Source: Rhodobacter sp. | Lineage (GTDB): Bacteria > Pseudomonadota > Alphaproteobacteria > Rhodobacterales > Rhodobacteraceae | NCBI GenBank assembly: GCA_030065095.1 | Contig: JASJDP010000001.1 | Span: 212,306 to 276,305, forward strand | Length of the DNA: 64,000 nucleotides | Reading direction: 5' to 3' | Part shown: positions 26,794 through 37,131 of the stretch, in pieces | Position numbering within the stretch: the first letter of the stretch is position 1 | Layout: every line of letters starts with the position of its first letter | Program-made: the position numbers and the translations under genes | Notes under the pieces: generated by a model | The model's input: only the letters and a program-made list of their open reading frames with translations | What the model was told of the DNA's origin: nothing | Database searches by the model: none

Positions 26794-28034
26794 GCGACGC
26801 CGCCGCGCTGCTGTCCCATCTCGACCGCGCCTTTCCCGCCGATGCGCTGCCTGCGCGGCTGGGCGTCGCGGTTTCCGGCGGCAGCGACAGTCTGGGCCTT
26901 CTGCATCTGCTGCTTGACTGGGGCCGGGTGCCGCTGGTGGCGGTAACGGTCGATCATGGATTGCGAGAGGAAAGCGCGGGCGAGGCCGCGCAAGTGGCCG
27001 AAACCTGCCGCGGGCTGGGTGTTCGGCACGCCACGCTCGAATGGACGGGCTGGGATGGCACCGGCAACCTGCAGGACCAGGCGCGGCGCGCACGCTACCG
27101 GCTGCTGTCCGACTGGGCGGCGTCGGAAGAATTGGCGCACATCGCCCTCGGCCACACGCTGGACGATCAGGCCGAGACGTTTTTGCTGGGGCTGGCGCGC
27201 GGCGCCGGACTGGACGGGTTGACGGGGATGCGGCCGGTGTTCCGCCGGGGTGGCACTCGGTTCCACCGGCCTTTGCTGGAGGTCCGGCACGGCCTCCTGC
27301 GCAGCTATCTGACCGGACGCGGCGTCAACTGGATCGACGACCCGACGAACGTGAACACGCATTTCGACCGCGTCAAGGCGCGCCGGGCGCTGGAAGCCCT
27401 GGCGCCGCTTGGCATCGACGCCGGGGGGCTGGGTCAGACCATCGCGAATCTGAGCGATACGCGGTCCGGCATAGAGACGTTTCTGCAGGGCTGGGCCCGG
27501 CATCACGTGACCGAGGACCGGGGCGATCTGTTGATCGACACCGCTGGATTTGACGACCTGCCACCGGATTTCGCCCGGCGGGTTCTGAACGCCGGACTGC
27601 GCTGGATCTCGGGTGCCGATTACCCGCCGCGCGCAGGGGCAGTGATGACGGTGATACATGGCGCGCGCGAGGGAAGGAGCACCTTGCATGGCTGCCTGAT
27701 CTCTTTCGGCAGCCCTGGAATTCGACTCGCCCGGGAACCGCAGGCTGCCGCCCGCGCCGGGGCCTGTGCCACCGATGCGGTCTGGGACGGGCGCTGGCGA
27801 CTGTGCGGTCCGCACGCGCCGGATCTGGAAATCCGTGCCCTCGGGGCGCCGGGGCTGAACGCCTGCGCGGACTGGCGAACGACGCTGATGCCACGCGATT
27901 CGCTGCTGTCGTCGCCGGCGGTCTGGCGCGACGGCACGCTCATCGCCGCGCCAATCACGGGATTTTCGGCGGGTTGGACAGCGCTTTTGGCGCCGGGACG
28001 GGACGAATTCGCCGAAAGCCTTATATCTCGTTGA
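26790..28034 (+). CDS. tilS: tRNA(Ile) lysidine synthase
   Basis: A 414-residue ATP-dependent enzyme that changes C34 of the CAU anticodon tRNA-Ile to lysidine, so that it reads AUA. The PP-loop motif VAVSGGSDSLGLLHLLL is at residues 27-43, and VTVDHGLREES and LGHTLDDQAETFLLGLARG follow. A GTG start overlaps the cpoB stop (GTGA). tilS directly upstream of ftsH is a common arrangement. A promoter for ftsH seems to overlap its last codons. Confidence 0.95.
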   Translation: MSDAAALLSHLDRAFPADALPARLGVAVSGGSDSLGLLHLLLDWGRVPLVAVTVDHGLREESAGEAAQVAETCRGLGVRHATLEWTGWDGTGNLQDQARRARYRLLSDWAASEELAHIALGHTLDDQAETFLLGLARGAGLDGLTGMRPVFRRGGTRFHRPLLEVRHGLLRSYLTGRGVNWIDDPTNVNTHFDRVKARRALEALAPLGIDAGGLGQTIANLSDTRSGIETFLQGWARHHVTEDRGDLLIDTAGFDDLPPDFARRVLNAGLRWISGADYPPRAGAVMTVIHGAREGRSTLHGCLISFGSPGIRLAREPQAAARAGACATDAVWDGRWRLCGPHAPDLEIRALGAPGLNACADWRTTLMPRDSLLSSPAVWRDGTLIAAPITGFSAGWTALLAPGRDEFAESLISR

Positions 28035-28057
28035 ACACCGCCGCCCAATCCTTATCT
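28030..28057 (+). promoter_or_regulatory. Probable RpoH (heat-shock) promoter for ftsH
   Basis: The -35-like gttgaac (28030-28036) and -10-like ccttatct (28050-28057) are separated by 13 bases. The -10 together with its following bases (cttatcttag) fits the alphaproteobacterial heat-shock form CYTATNTNNG. It lies at the tilS stop codon, 55 bp before the ftsH start. FtsH is a known RpoH target in other bacteria. Not tested here. Confidence 0.5.
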
Positions 28058-28111
28058 TAGGAGGGCGCACCGCAGCATCCGCAGCGGGCCACACGAATGA
28101 AGGAGATTGCC

Positions 28112-30031
28112 TTGGGCAACGCCAGAAACATCGCGTTTTGGGTCGTTCTATTCCTGTTGATCCTTGCGCTGTTCAACCTCTTCAGCGGCGGGCAGTCGAC
28201 GATATCGACACGCTCGATCAGCTACTCGGAATTCGTCGACCGGGTTGACGCAAACGAGGTGAGCTCGGTCACGCTCGATGGCGAGCGCATCCTCTTTCGC
28301 GGCAATGACGGTAACGATTACGTGACAATCCGCCCCGATGGCGCGGATATCACCGATCAGCTGATCCAGAACAACGTGACCGTGCGGGCCGAACCGCAGG
28401 AACAGTCCGGATTTACCACGGTGCTGATGACCTTCCTGCCGTTCCTGATCCTGATCGGCGTCTGGATCTATTTCATGAACCGGATGCAGGGCGGCGGTCG
28501 CGGCGGCGCGATGGGCTTTGGCAAGAGCCGGGCGAAGCTCTTGACCGAAAAGCACGGCCGCGTGACCTTTGACGACGTGGCCGGCATCGACGAAGCCAAG
28601 GAAGAACTGGAGGAGATCGTCGAATTCCTCCGCAACCCGCAGAAATTCTCGCGTCTCGGCGGCAAGATCCCGAAAGGCGCGCTGCTGGTCGGTCCGCCGG
28701 GCACCGGTAAGACACTGCTGGCCCGCGCGATTGCGGGCGAGGCCGGTGTGCCGTTCTTCACGATCTCGGGCTCGGATTTCGTCGAGATGTTCGTGGGTGT
28801 CGGCGCCTCCCGGGTGCGCGACATGTTCGAGCAGGCAAAGAAGAACGCGCCCTGTATCGTGTTCATCGACGAAATCGACGCTGTCGGACGGAGCCGTGGT
28901 GTCGGCTACGGCGGCGGCAACGACGAGCGCGAGCAGACGCTGAACCAGCTGCTGGTCGAGATGGACGGGTTCGAGGCGAACGAGGGCATCATCATCGTCG
29001 CGGCGACGAACCGTCCCGACGTGCTTGACCCGGCGCTCTTGCGTCCGGGCCGGTTCGACCGGCAGGTGCAGGTGCCGAACCCCGACATCAAGGGCCGCGA
29101 AAAGATCCTGGGCGTCCACGCCCGCAAGGTGCCCTTGGGGCCGGACGTGGACCTGCGCATCATCGCGCGCGGCACGCCGGGGTTCTCCGGCGCCGACCTG
29201 GCGAATCTGGTCAACGAATCCGCCTTGATGGCCGCACGTGTGGGCCGGCGGTTCGTGACGATGGAGGATTTCGAATCCGCCAAGGACAAGGTCATGATGG
29301 GGGCCGAGCGCCGGTCGATGGTCATGACCGAGGACGAAAAGAAGCTGACCGCCTATCACGAGGCCGGGCATGCGATCGTCGGCCTGAACGTCCCGCAGCA
29401 CGATCCGATCCACAAGGCGACGATCATCCCGCGCGGCCGCGCGTTGGGGCTGGTGCTGTCGCTGCCCGAGCGCGATCAGCTGTCGGTCACCTTCACCAAG
29501 TACAAGTCCAAGATCGCCATGGCGATGGGCGGCAAGGTGGCCGAAGAGTTGATTTTCGGGAAGGAGAACGTGACCTCCGGCGCGGCCTCGGACATCCAGC
29601 AGGTGTCGAAGATCGCCCGCGCGATGGTGACGCAGTTCGGCTTTTCGGATCAGCTTGGCAATATCGACTATGCCAACGAGCAGCAGTCGTATCTAGGGAC
29701 CTACAACACCCCCGCCAATGTCTCGCCCGAAACGCTGGAGCGGATCGACGAGGAGGTTCGCCAGATCGTCGACGAAGGGTACGAGACCGCCAAGCGGATC
29801 CTGACCGAGAAAAACGAGGATCTGCACCGCCTGGCGCAGGGCCTGTTGGAATACGAGACGCTGACCGGCAACGAGATCACCAAGGTGATCGCAGGCGAGC
29901 CGTTGAACCGGGGGGACGATGACGACGTCACGCCGGCAGGCGGCGGTTCGGCCAGCATCACGGCGATCCCGAAGACCAAGCCGAAGCCGAAGCCGCCCAG
30001 CGATCCTGGCATGGAGCCGGAGCCGACCTGA
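28112..30031 (+). CDS. ftsH: ATP-dependent zinc metalloprotease FtsH
   Basis: A 639-residue inner-membrane AAA+ protease. Two transmembrane helices (about 8-25 and 103-122) flank a periplasmic domain. Walker A GPPGTGKT is at about 194-201, Walker B IVFIDEID follows, then the SRH region, the zinc site HEAGH at about 416-420 and a Pro/Lys-rich tail. I choose TTG at 28112 (giving [14 protein letters not shown]) because aaggag lies exactly six bases upstream. An ATG at 28097 would place that Shine-Dalgarno inside the coding region. An RpoH-like promoter precedes it and a terminator follows it, so it may be transcribed alone. Confidence 0.97.
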   Translation: MGNARNIAFWVVLFLLILALFNLFSGGQSTISTRSISYSEFVDRVDANEVSSVTLDGERILFRGNDGNDYVTIRPDGADITDQLIQNNVTVRAEPQEQSGFTTVLMTFLPFLILIGVWIYFMNRMQGGGRGGAMGFGKSRAKLLTEKHGRVTFDDVAGIDEAKEELEEIVEFLRNPQKFSRLGGKIPKGALLVGPPGTGKTLLARAIAGEAGVPFFTISGSDFVEMFVGVGASRVRDMFEQAKKNAPCIVFIDEIDAVGRSRGVGYGGGNDEREQTLNQLLVEMDGFEANEGIIIVAATNRPDVLDPALLRPGRFDRQVQVPNPDIKGREKILGVHARKVPLGPDVDLRIIARGTPGFSGADLANLVNESALMAARVGRRFVTMEDFESAKDKVMMGAERRSMVMTEDEKKLTAYHEAGHAIVGLNVPQHDPIHKATIIPRGRALGLVLSLPERDQLSVTFTKYKSKIAMAMGGKVAEELIFGKENVTSGAASDIQQVSKIARAMVTQFGFSDQLGNIDYANEQQSYLGTYNTPANVSPETLERIDEEVRQIVDEGYETAKRILTEKNEDLHRLAQGLLEYETLTGNEITKVIAGEPLNRGDDDDVTPAGGGSASITAIPKTKPKPKPPSDPGMEPEPT

Positions 30032-30051
30032 GGCCACCACCGCGACATCGA

Positions 30052-30077
30052 CCCCCGCGCCCGCCGCGGGGGTTTTT
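30052..30077 (+). terminator. Rho-independent terminator after ftsH
   Basis: Stem cccccgcg / cgcggggg (30052-30059 and 30065-30072) with a five-base loop, followed by ttttt. It lies 20 bp after the ftsH stop. Confidence 0.85.
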
Positions 30078-30152
30078 CTTTGTGCGCCGGCACAAACGGT
30101 CTTGCCGCCCGGCGCGGCGCGGGACACTGTCTGCCGCGAAAGGAGCCCTCCC

Positions 30153-30737
30153 ATGTCAACAGCGCTCGCCAAGTCCGACCTGACCGCAACCATCACCTGG
30201 CTTGGCCGCGTTGCCGACCGCGGCGCAAGCCTGCGCTCGGAGCCGTTGACCGAGGTGAACGCTCTGCTTACCGGATTCGAGGGCGAGGCCCATGGCGGCC
30301 TCACCCGCCGGGCCTGCGGCCGGTTCCTGATGCTCTATCCGAGGGGCACCGAGGTTCGGAACACCCGGCAGCTGTCGATCCTGTCGGCAGAGGAACTCGA
30401 TGCGATCGCCGGAACGATCGGGCTCGAGACGCTGGATCCGGGGCTGGTCGGGGCGTCGATGGTCGTCTCGGGCATTCCCGATTTCAGCCATGTCCCGGTG
30501 GGGTCGCGCCTGAAATCGGCCGCCGGCACCGTGGTTACGATCGACCTTGAAAACCACCCCTGCCAGTTTCCGGCTCGCGAGATCGAGGCCGCCGAACCCG
30601 GGCACGGCCGGGGATTCGTGGCCGCCGCCAGGGGCAGGCGTGGCGTCACCGCCTGGATCGAGCGCGAAGGCCCCCTGGCGGTGGGCGAGGAACTGGCCTT
30701 TTACGTGCCCGCCCAACCGGCGTGGCAGCCCGCCTAG
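30153..30737 (+). CDS. MOSC domain protein
   Basis: A 194-residue protein of the MOSC family (molybdenum cofactor sulfurase C-terminal domain; PF03473). It shows RNTRQLSILSAEELDAIAG, MVVSGIPDFSHVPVGSRL, and the conserved cysteine region ENHPCQFPAREIE, followed by VTAWIEREGPLAVGEEL. MOSC proteins handle sulfur carried to or from molybdenum cofactor enzymes or similar substrates; the target is unknown. aaggag precedes the ATG. The gene overlaps the next by 16 bp, so the two are a translational unit. Confidence 0.85.
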   Translation: MSTALAKSDLTATITWLGRVADRGASLRSEPLTEVNALLTGFEGEAHGGLTRRACGRFLMLYPRGTEVRNTRQLSILSAEELDAIAGTIGLETLDPGLVGASMVVSGIPDFSHVPVGSRLKSAAGTVVTIDLENHPCQFPAREIEAAEPGHGRGFVAAARGRRGVTAWIEREGPLAVGEELAFYVPAQPAWQPA

Positions 30738-31867
30738 TGGCGGAGCCGCTGAAGAACCTGTTCAACCCGGGCGTCATCCTGGAGATGAGCGCGCAATTGG
30801 CCAGGATCCCGGGCTTTGACACGGCAGGCTTCGAAACCGCCGCTCTGAACGGGTTGGAATCCCTCGAAATGATGCAGCGGTCGGCGCAGATCGCCGCCGC
30901 GTTGCGCACAAGCCTGCCGCAGGCACCGTTTTCCCAGACGCTGGCGGCGCTGTCCGGCATTCTGCACCCCGAAACCGAGGCAGAGCTTGACAGTCTTCCG
31001 CTCGACGGCCGCGGCTTGCGTGGCTGGGCGCTGGTGCCGGTGGGCACGCTCGTCGCCGAAGACGGCCTTGGCCACCCCCAGGAAAGCCTGCGGTTCCTGC
31101 GCGAAATGACGATGCGGTTTTCGGCAGAATTCGCCGTACGCCCGTTTTTCCGGGACCATACCGCACTGACCCTCGCACACGCCCAGGCCTGGGCGCGGGA
31201 CGCCAATTTCCACGTCCGCCGGCTGGCCAGCGAAGGCAGCCGTCCCCGCCTGCCCTGGGGGCTGCGGCTTGCTGCGTTCGTCGAGACCCCGGCGCCGCTC
31301 ATCCCGATCCTGACGGCGCTGCGCGACGATCCCGCCGAGTATGTCCGCCGCTCGGTCGCAAACAGCCTCAACGACATCGCCAAGGATCACCCCGACCTCG
31401 TCGCGCGCCTCGCTGCCGATTGGCTGCAAGGCGCGCCGCCGCCCCGGCGGAAGCTCGTCAAACACGCCTTGCGCAGCCTGATCAAGGCGGGACATCCCGG
31501 CGCCCTGGCGGCGCTGGGCTACCGTCCGCCGGACGGTGTCACCGCCGCGCTCGGCGTCGCGCCGGACACGATCCGCCTGGGCGACAGCGTGACCCTGTCG
31601 CTTTCCCTGCAAAGCCCGTCATCCCTGCCCGTGCTGATCGACTACGCGGTTTTCTTCCGCAAGGCCGATGGCCGGCTGTCGCCCAAGGTCTTCAAATGGA
31701 CGGAAACCCGGCTTGACCCGAACGTGCCGCTGACCCTGTCGAAACGCGTGCCGCTGCGCGATGTGACGACGCGCCGGCACTATCCGGGAGAACAGGCGGT
31801 CGCGGTGCAGGTGAACGGCGTAACCTTGGCGAAGGCAGGTTTCAATCTGGAGCTGGCCGCCGGTTAG
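30722..31867 (+). CDS. alkC: AlkC-like DNA alkylation repair glycosylase
   Basis: A 381-residue protein with a HEAT-like-repeat body of the AlkC/AlkD superfamily. The repeats are visible in RPFFRDHTALTLAHAQAWA, DANFHVRRLASEGSRPRLPWG, DDPAEYVRRSVANSLNDIAKDHPDL and KLVKHALRSLIKAGHPGALAALG. The C-terminal about 100 residues form an Ig-like beta domain (from ALGVAPDTIRLGDSVTLSL), as described for AlkC. AlkC enzymes remove 3-methyladenine and 3-methylcytosine from DNA. GTG start, overlapping the MOSC gene by 16 bp. Family call is firm; activity is inferred. Confidence 0.82.
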   Translation: MAARLVAEPLKNLFNPGVILEMSAQLARIPGFDTAGFETAALNGLESLEMMQRSAQIAAALRTSLPQAPFSQTLAALSGILHPETEAELDSLPLDGRGLRGWALVPVGTLVAEDGLGHPQESLRFLREMTMRFSAEFAVRPFFRDHTALTLAHAQAWARDANFHVRRLASEGSRPRLPWGLRLAAFVETPAPLIPILTALRDDPAEYVRRSVANSLNDIAKDHPDLVARLAADWLQGAPPPRRKLVKHALRSLIKAGHPGALAALGYRPPDGVTAALGVAPDTIRLGDSVTLSLSLQSPSSLPVLIDYAVFFRKADGRLSPKVFKWTETRLDPNVPLTLSKRVPLRDVTTRRHYPGEQAVAVQVNGVTLAKAGFNLELAAG

Positions 31868-31915
31868 GTTGCAGCAACGGGTTTCCGGAGCGCGATGCGA
31901 GTCAGGTGAATGAGA

Positions 31916-32167
31916 GGTCGGTTTTGGCCTGGAGTGGACGTTGCCTGCCGAGAGAAGAGCCGGGCCATCGCCGACCCGCGGGGAGGCGACCCGGACTTAT
32001 GAACCGCTCGATTTATCCCGGCAAAGTCCGAACGAACTCAATCCGATACGCGCCGCCAGCAAATCGCCTCCCCTTCGGGGCGGGTCGGCGATGGCGCGGC
32101 GGGGCTACGCCCCTTGATTCCGCGCCAGAAGACTGGTCGCGAATGGCAACTTCTAGGCCAAAGCCGG
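31916..32167 (+). repeat. Intergenic repeat element, copy B
   Basis: About 252 bp matching copy A and copy C. Left end tcggttttggcctgga (31918-31933) is the inverted match of the right end cttctaggccaaagccgg (32150-32167). An inner arm at 31959-31980 pairs with 32081-32100 with one mismatch. It starts 49 bp after the alkC stop and ends 43 bp before the convergent priA stop, so it fills nearly all of the 342-bp gap. Confidence 0.8.
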
Positions 32168-32209
32168 CGGACCGCGGTTTCGAAACTGCGCCGCGAGCCG
32201 CTTGCACCC

Positions 32210-34405
32210 TCAGTAAAAGCTTTGCGGGTCGATATCGACCGACAGCCGAAAATTCGCCGGCAGCTTCACCTGTGCTACCCAGGCCGCCAGCGCGCCCTGC
32301 AGGGGCGCAGATTTGTCCGCCTTGACCAAAAGCCGCACCCGGTGCCGTCCGCGAATACGGGCGATCGGCGCGGGCGCGGGGCCGTAGACCCGTGCCCCGA
32401 TCCGGCGCAACGGCGCATCGTTGCGCGCCAGCACGCCGCCGATATCGAACACCGCCTGCACGTCCGGCGACGACAGCACGATCCCGGCCATCCGGCCGTA
32501 GGGCGGGACGCCCGCCTGACGCCGCTCCTGCGCCTCGGCCCGCCAAAACCCCTCTTCGTCGCCCGACCGGATCGCGCGGATCACCGGATGTTCGGGCTGA
32601 TAGGTCTGCAACAACGCTTCGCCGGGCCGTTCCGCCCGGCCGGCACGGCCGGCCACCTGCCGCATCAGCTGAAAGGTCCGCTCGGCCGCGCGCAGATCGG
32701 ACCCCTGCAGCCCAAGGTCGGCGTCAATGACCCCGACGAGCGTCAGCAGGGGGAAATTATGCCCCTTGGCCACCAGCTGCGTGCCGATGACGATGTCCGC
32801 CCCGCCTTCGGCAATCGACTCGATCTGCGCCCTGAGCGCCCGAGCAGATCCGTAAAGATCCGAGGACAAAACCGCCAGCCGGGCCTCCGGGAACAACGCT
32901 GCCGCCTCTTCCTGCATGCGTTCTACCCCAGGTCCCACCGGGGCCAGCCGATCCTCGGCCTGGCAATGCGGGCAGGCGGTCGGCATCGGTTTCGTTTCGC
33001 CGCATTGGTGGCAGACAAGGCGCTTGAGGAACCGGTGTTCGACCATCCGCGCGTCGCAGTGGTCACAGCCGATCTGGTGCCCGCAGGCCCGGCAGATCGT
33101 CACCGGCGCATAGCCGCGGCGGTTGAGAAACAGCAGCGCCTGCTCGCCCGCCTCCAGCCGCGTCTCGACCGCGCGCTGCAGGGTGGGCGAAATCCAGCGG
33201 TTCGACGGCAACTGTTCCAGACGCATGTCGATGGCCCGCATCTGTGGCAGTTCCGCGGCGCCGAACCGGGTGGGCAGTTCCAGCTTGGCGTATTTTCCCG
33301 CCTCGGCATTGGCCCAGCTTTCAAGCGACGGGGTGGCAGAGGCGAGCACAACCTGCGCGGAACAGATCGAGGCGCGCAGAACGGCCATGTCGCGGGCGTT
33401 GTACAGAACACCGTCTTCCTGCTTGTAGGACGTGTCGTGCTCCTCGTCGACGACGATCAGGCCCAGGTCGCGATAGGGCAGAAACAACGCCGAGCGCGCG
33501 CCGACCACCAGCTGCACCCCACCCTCGCCCGCCATGCGCCAGGCGCGGCGGCGTTCGGTCATCGTGACGCCCGAATGCCATTCCGCCGGCATCGCCCCGA
33601 ACCGCGCTTCGACCCGTTTCAGAAACTCGGCCGTCAGCGCGATCTCGGGCAGCAGCACCAGCGCCTGCCGGTTTCGCGCGAGGCATTCGGCCACGGCCTC
33701 GAGATACACCTCGGTCTTGCCGGATCCGGTCACGCCCTTCAACAATGTCGTGCCGTACCCGCCCGACCGGACCGCGGCCTGCAGGGTCTGGGCGGCCGTG
33801 GCCTGGTCCGCCGACAGCTCCACCCCCGGCAGGTCCGGATCGAGCCGGGGATAGGGCAGATCGCGCGGGCTTTCCTCTTCCCGCACCACGCCCTGTTTGA
33901 CCAATCCCTTGATCACCGACGACGTCACCCCCGCCGCCTCGGCCAGTTCGCCAAGGGTAAACGCCAGTCCGCCATAATCCGACAGGACGCCCAACACACG
34001 CCGGCGCGCGTCGGTCTGGCGGTCCGGCGCACCCTGCCCCAGCCGGTAGACCTTGCGCATCGACGGCGGATCGCCGAGCCCCGGCGACCGGGTCGCCAGA
34101 CGCAGCATGGCGGGCATCGGTGTCAGGGTGTAGTCCGCCGCACGGCCCAGGAAGTCCATCATCTCGGCCCGCATGGGCGCCGCGTCGAGCACCCGGATCA
34201 CCGCCCGGACCTTGGCGCGGTCATAATCCCCTTGGCCCTGCCCCCAGACGACCCCCAGCACCTTGCGCGGCCCCAGCGGCACCTCGACGAACGCGCCCAG
34301 GAGACAGCCGCCTTCCGGCGCCTTGTAGTCCAAGAGCCGGTCCAGCGGTTGCGTCGTCAGAACCGCGACCAGCGCGCCCTCGTCAAAAAAGGACGGCCCC
34401 GTCAC
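32210..34405 (-). CDS. priA: Primosomal helicase PriA
   Basis: A 731-residue replication-restart helicase. The N-terminal DNA-binding domain is followed by Walker A GVTGSGKT (224-231) and DEEH (320-323). A zinc region with paired cysteines lies around residues 430-475 ([27 protein letters not shown]), and the helicase C-terminal motifs [13 protein letters not shown] and [13 protein letters not shown] follow. It reloads the replisome at repaired forks, which fits the recombination genes elsewhere in the window. It is divergent from fsa. Confidence 0.96.
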   Translation of the reverse strand: MTGPSFFDEGALVAVLTTQPLDRLLDYKAPEGGCLLGAFVEVPLGPRKVLGVVWGQGQGDYDRAKVRAVIRVLDAAPMRAEMMDFLGRAADYTLTPMPAMLRLATRSPGLGDPPSMRKVYRLGQGAPDRQTDARRRVLGVLSDYGGLAFTLGELAEAAGVTSSVIKGLVKQGVVREEESPRDLPYPRLDPDLPGVELSADQATAAQTLQAAVRSGGYGTTLLKGVTGSGKTEVYLEAVAECLARNRQALVLLPEIALTAEFLKRVEARFGAMPAEWHSGVTMTERRRAWRMAGEGGVQLVVGARSALFLPYRDLGLIVVDEEHDTSYKQEDGVLYNARDMAVLRASICSAQVVLASATPSLESWANAEAGKYAKLELPTRFGAAELPQMRAIDMRLEQLPSNRWISPTLQRAVETRLEAGEQALLFLNRRGYAPVTICRACGHQIGCDHCDARMVEHRFLKRLVCHQCGETKPMPTACPHCQAEDRLAPVGPGVERMQEEAAALFPEARLAVLSSDLYGSARALRAQIESIAEGGADIVIGTQLVAKGHNFPLLTLVGVIDADLGLQGSDLRAAERTFQLMRQVAGRAGRAERPGEALLQTYQPEHPVIRAIRSGDEEGFWRAEAQERRQAGVPPYGRMAGIVLSSPDVQAVFDIGGVLARNDAPLRRIGARVYGPAPAPIARIRGRHRVRLLVKADKSAPLQGALAAWVAQVKLPANFRLSVDIDPQSFY

Positions 34406-34497
34406 CTTGCCGACACCTCTTGCAGGGGGCTTCCGGCCCCGCCCGGCCTGCTGTATGTGTTAGCGCAAACCCAACCCTTCACCGCAGGATCGATTCC

Positions 34498-35151
34498 ATG
34501 AAATTCTTCGTCGATACCGCCGATGTGGACGCCATCGCCGAACTGAACGCGCTCGGCATGGTCGACGGCGTCACCACCAACCCCTCGCTGATCATGAAAT
34601 CCGGCCGCGACATCAAGGAGGTCACGAAAGAGATCTGCAATATGATCGCGGGCCCCGTCAGCGCCGAAACCGTCGCGACGGATGCCGAGGGCATGATCGC
34701 CGAGGGCCGCGAACTGGCCAAGATCGCCGACAACATCGCGATCAAGGTGCCGCTGACCTGGGCCGGCCTGAAGGCCTGCAAGACGCTCACCGACGAAGGC
34801 CGCATGGTCAATGTCACGCTGTGCTTCTCGCCCAACCAGGCGCTCTTGGCCGCCAAGGCCGGGGCCACGTTCATTTCGCCGTTTATCGGGCGTCTCGATG
34901 ATATCAACCTCGACGGGATGGAGCTGATCGCCGACATCCGGACGATCTATGACAACTACGATTTCGGGACCGAGATTTTGGCCGCCTCGATCCGCACCGT
35001 CAACCACATGACCGAAGCCGCCCGGATCGGCGCAGATGTGGCCACCGCGCCACCCGGCGTCATCAAAAAGATGGCAGAACACGTACTTACCGACAAAGGA
35101 CTAGACGGCTTCCTGTCCGATTGGGCAAAAACGGGACAGAAAATTCTGTGA
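34498..35151 (+). CDS. fsa: Fructose-6-phosphate aldolase / transaldolase-like
   Basis: A 217-residue TIM-barrel protein of the small transaldolase group (FSA/TalC/MipB). Seen are [24 protein letters not shown], the Schiff-base Lys83 in [33 protein letters not shown] and [10 protein letters not shown]. The length fits either fructose-6-phosphate aldolase or a short transaldolase; the sequence alone does not settle which reaction it carries out. Upstream in-frame codons run antisense through priA and are rejected. Confidence 0.9.
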   Translation: MKFFVDTADVDAIAELNALGMVDGVTTNPSLIMKSGRDIKEVTKEICNMIAGPVSAETVATDAEGMIAEGRELAKIADNIAIKVPLTWAGLKACKTLTDEGRMVNVTLCFSPNQALLAAKAGATFISPFIGRLDDINLDGMELIADIRTIYDNYDFGTEILAASIRTVNHMTEAARIGADVATAPPGVIKKMAEHVLTDKGLDGFLSDWAKTGQKIL

Positions 35152-35189
35152 ATTCCGGTTGAGATCCCGGGAACGAGCAAGGGGCATCG

Positions 35190-35900
35190 ATGTCTGGCAA
35201 GAACGCCGTGATCACCGGGGATCTGCGCGAAAAGATCATCTCCGAGCCCGAGATCATTCTCGAAGACCGGGATCTGATGAAGGCGCTGGTCGCCGCCAAC
35301 GAACGGGTGATGGGCGCCAACATCGTCGATCTGCGCGGCATCGCGATGGACCGGCTGGAGGCGCGGCTCGACCGGCTGGAAGACACCCACCGGCATGTGA
35401 TTGCCGCGGCTTACGAAAATCTCGCCGGGACCAATCAGGTGCATCGTGCGGTGCTCAAGATGCTCGATCCGGCGGAATTCGACGGGTTTCTGGCCAACCT
35501 GGGCGGCGAGATTGCCGACATTCTGCGGGTCGACGCGCTGAAGCTGGTGCTGGAAAGCGCGGTGGACGACGACGACCCGGCGGTGCGCAAACTGGGTGAC
35601 GTGCTGTCCGTGGCGGAGCCCGGGTTTGTCGAGGGCTACCTGACCCAGGGTCGCAACGTGCCGATCCGGCAGGTGACGCTGCGCCAGGTACAGCCCGACG
35701 GCGCGCTGATCTATGGCGAGGCCGCCGACTGGATCCGGTCCGAAGCCTGTCTGCGGCTGGATCTGGGCCACGGCCGGCTGCCCGGCATGCTGGCCCTCGG
35801 CGCCGAGGACCCGCATCAGTTCAAGCCGACGCAGGGCACCGACCTGCTGACCTTTTTCGCCGGTGTCTTCGAGCGCGCCATGCGCCGATGGCTGTCGTGA
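35190..35900 (+). CDS. DUF484 family protein
   Basis: A 236-residue soluble protein of the DUF484 family (PF04340), a GAF-like fold. It shows FLEDRDLMKALV-like helices at the start, VDLRGIAMDRLEARLDRLEDTHR as a coiled coil (about 45-70), and the C-terminal string GMLALGAEDPHQFKPTQGTDLL. Members are commonly encoded just before xerC, as here (overlap of 13 bp), but have no assigned role. fsa lies 38 bp upstream. Confidence 0.88.
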   Translation: MSGKNAVITGDLREKIISEPEIILEDRDLMKALVAANERVMGANIVDLRGIAMDRLEARLDRLEDTHRHVIAAAYENLAGTNQVHRAVLKMLDPAEFDGFLANLGGEIADILRVDALKLVLESAVDDDDPAVRKLGDVLSVAEPGFVEGYLTQGRNVPIRQVTLRQVQPDGALIYGEAADWIRSEACLRLDLGHGRLPGMLALGAEDPHQFKPTQGTDLLTFFAGVFERAMRRWLS

Positions 35901-36841
35901 CGGCGGCGGACCGGGGGGACATCACCGCCATCTCACCCGCGATGCGGGATGCCCTGGAAGGCTGGCTTGCAAGCCTCAAGGCGCTTGACGGCGCGGCGGC
36001 GCATACGCTGACCGCGTACCGCACGGACGTTCTGGGGTACATGGCCTTCCTCGGCCGGCATTTCGGCGGCAGCACCGGGATTGCACCGCTGACCGGTATC
36101 ACGGTGTCGGACATGCGCGCCTGGATGGCGTTCGAGCGCGGCCGCGGTGTTTCCGCCCGATCGCTGGCGCGCATGCTGTCGGCGGTCAAGACCTTCACCG
36201 CATGGCTGGCCGAGCGCGAAGGGTTCGACCCGACGGCGGTTCTGTCCACGCGCAGCCCGCGATTTCAGAAAAAGCTGCCGCGTCCCCTGAGCGAGGAGGC
36301 GGCAATACGCATGATCGACACCGTCGAGCAGCAATCGACCACCGATTGGGTCGCCCTGCGTGACGCCGCAGTCGTCACGCTGCTGTACGGCTGCGGTCTG
36401 CGGATATCCGAGGCGCTGGGGCTGACCGGGGCCGACGTGCCGCTGCCGGAGGTGCTGCGCATCCTGGGCAAGGGCGGCAAGGAACGGCTGGTTCCCGTCG
36501 TCGAGGCCGCGCGCCAGGCAGTCGCGGCCTATGTGCGCGCCTGTCCACACCCGGTGGAACCCGACGCACCGCTGTTCCGCGGGGTCCGCGGCGGCGCGCT
36601 GAACCCGCGGCAGATTCAGCGGGCGATGCAATCCGCACGCCTGCAACTGGGCCTGCCGGCCACCGCCACCCCGCACGCCATGCGCCACAGCTTCGCCACG
36701 CATCTTCTGTCCGCCGGGGGCGACCTGCGCGCGATCCAGGAACTTCTCGGCCACGCATCGTTGTCGACGACGCAGGCCTACACCTCGGTCGACACCGCCC
36801 GGCTGATGGAAGTCTATGACCGGGCCCATCCCCGCGCGTAG
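35888..36841 (+). CDS. xerC: Tyrosine recombinase XerC
   Basis: A 317-residue site-specific recombinase that, with XerD, resolves chromosome dimers at dif. The N-terminal SAM-like core-binding domain (about 20-110) is followed by the catalytic domain with Arg172 (CGLRISEAL), Lys198 (GKGGKER), His263 and Arg266 (HAMRHSF), His289 (LLGHASL) and the nucleophile Tyr298 (TQAYTSV). Position after DUF484 supports housekeeping XerC rather than a mobile-element integrase. Confidence 0.95.
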   Translation: MAVVTAADRGDITAISPAMRDALEGWLASLKALDGAAAHTLTAYRTDVLGYMAFLGRHFGGSTGIAPLTGITVSDMRAWMAFERGRGVSARSLARMLSAVKTFTAWLAEREGFDPTAVLSTRSPRFQKKLPRPLSEEAAIRMIDTVEQQSTTDWVALRDAAVVTLLYGCGLRISEALGLTGADVPLPEVLRILGKGGKERLVPVVEAARQAVAAYVRACPHPVEPDAPLFRGVRGGALNPRQIQRAMQSARLQLGLPATATPHAMRHSFATHLLSAGGDLRAIQELLGHASLSTTQAYTSVDTARLMEVYDRAHPRA

Positions 36842-36870
36842 ACGCGCGCATTTCGGCTTGTCAACATTCG

Positions 36871-36950
36871 AAGGCGGTTTCCGGCCTGCTCTTTGCGGTT
36901 GTTTGTCGAACCCTGTTTAGGCGTCCGGCCTCGTTCCAAGCCAAAAAACC
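36871..36950 (+). repeat. Possible short relative of the intergenic repeat
   Basis: Starting 30 bp after the xerC stop, aaggcggtttccggcctg resembles the left end of the intergenic repeat, and cgttccaagccaaaaaacc (36932-36950) resembles its inverted right end. The 250-bp interior is missing. The match is weak. The rest of the 290-bp gap up to 37131 shows nothing recognisable. Confidence 0.25.
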
Positions 36951-37131
36951 AGAAGGGACGACGGGTCAAAGGACGAAATTTCTGGCCGTGGAACAGCCGC
37001 CAGACGCCACGGATTTCAAACGCGGGAACAAAGCCCGTTACAGGTCGCGAATTCGGCAAGGCAAGGACACGCCCCCCATTTTCCCGGGCTAAGCATTTGC
37101 GCCGTCCGGCGAATTCCTTCATGACGGTTTC

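Noticed and set aside
32114..34501. A 795-codon plus-strand open frame.
   Set aside because: It is antisense to priA, whose helicase and zinc motifs are unmistakable; long antisense frames are common at this GC content.
35888..36841. XerC as an integrase of a mobile element.
   Set aside because: It overlaps a DUF484 gene in the usual housekeeping order, and no attachment repeats, tRNA or mobility genes are near.
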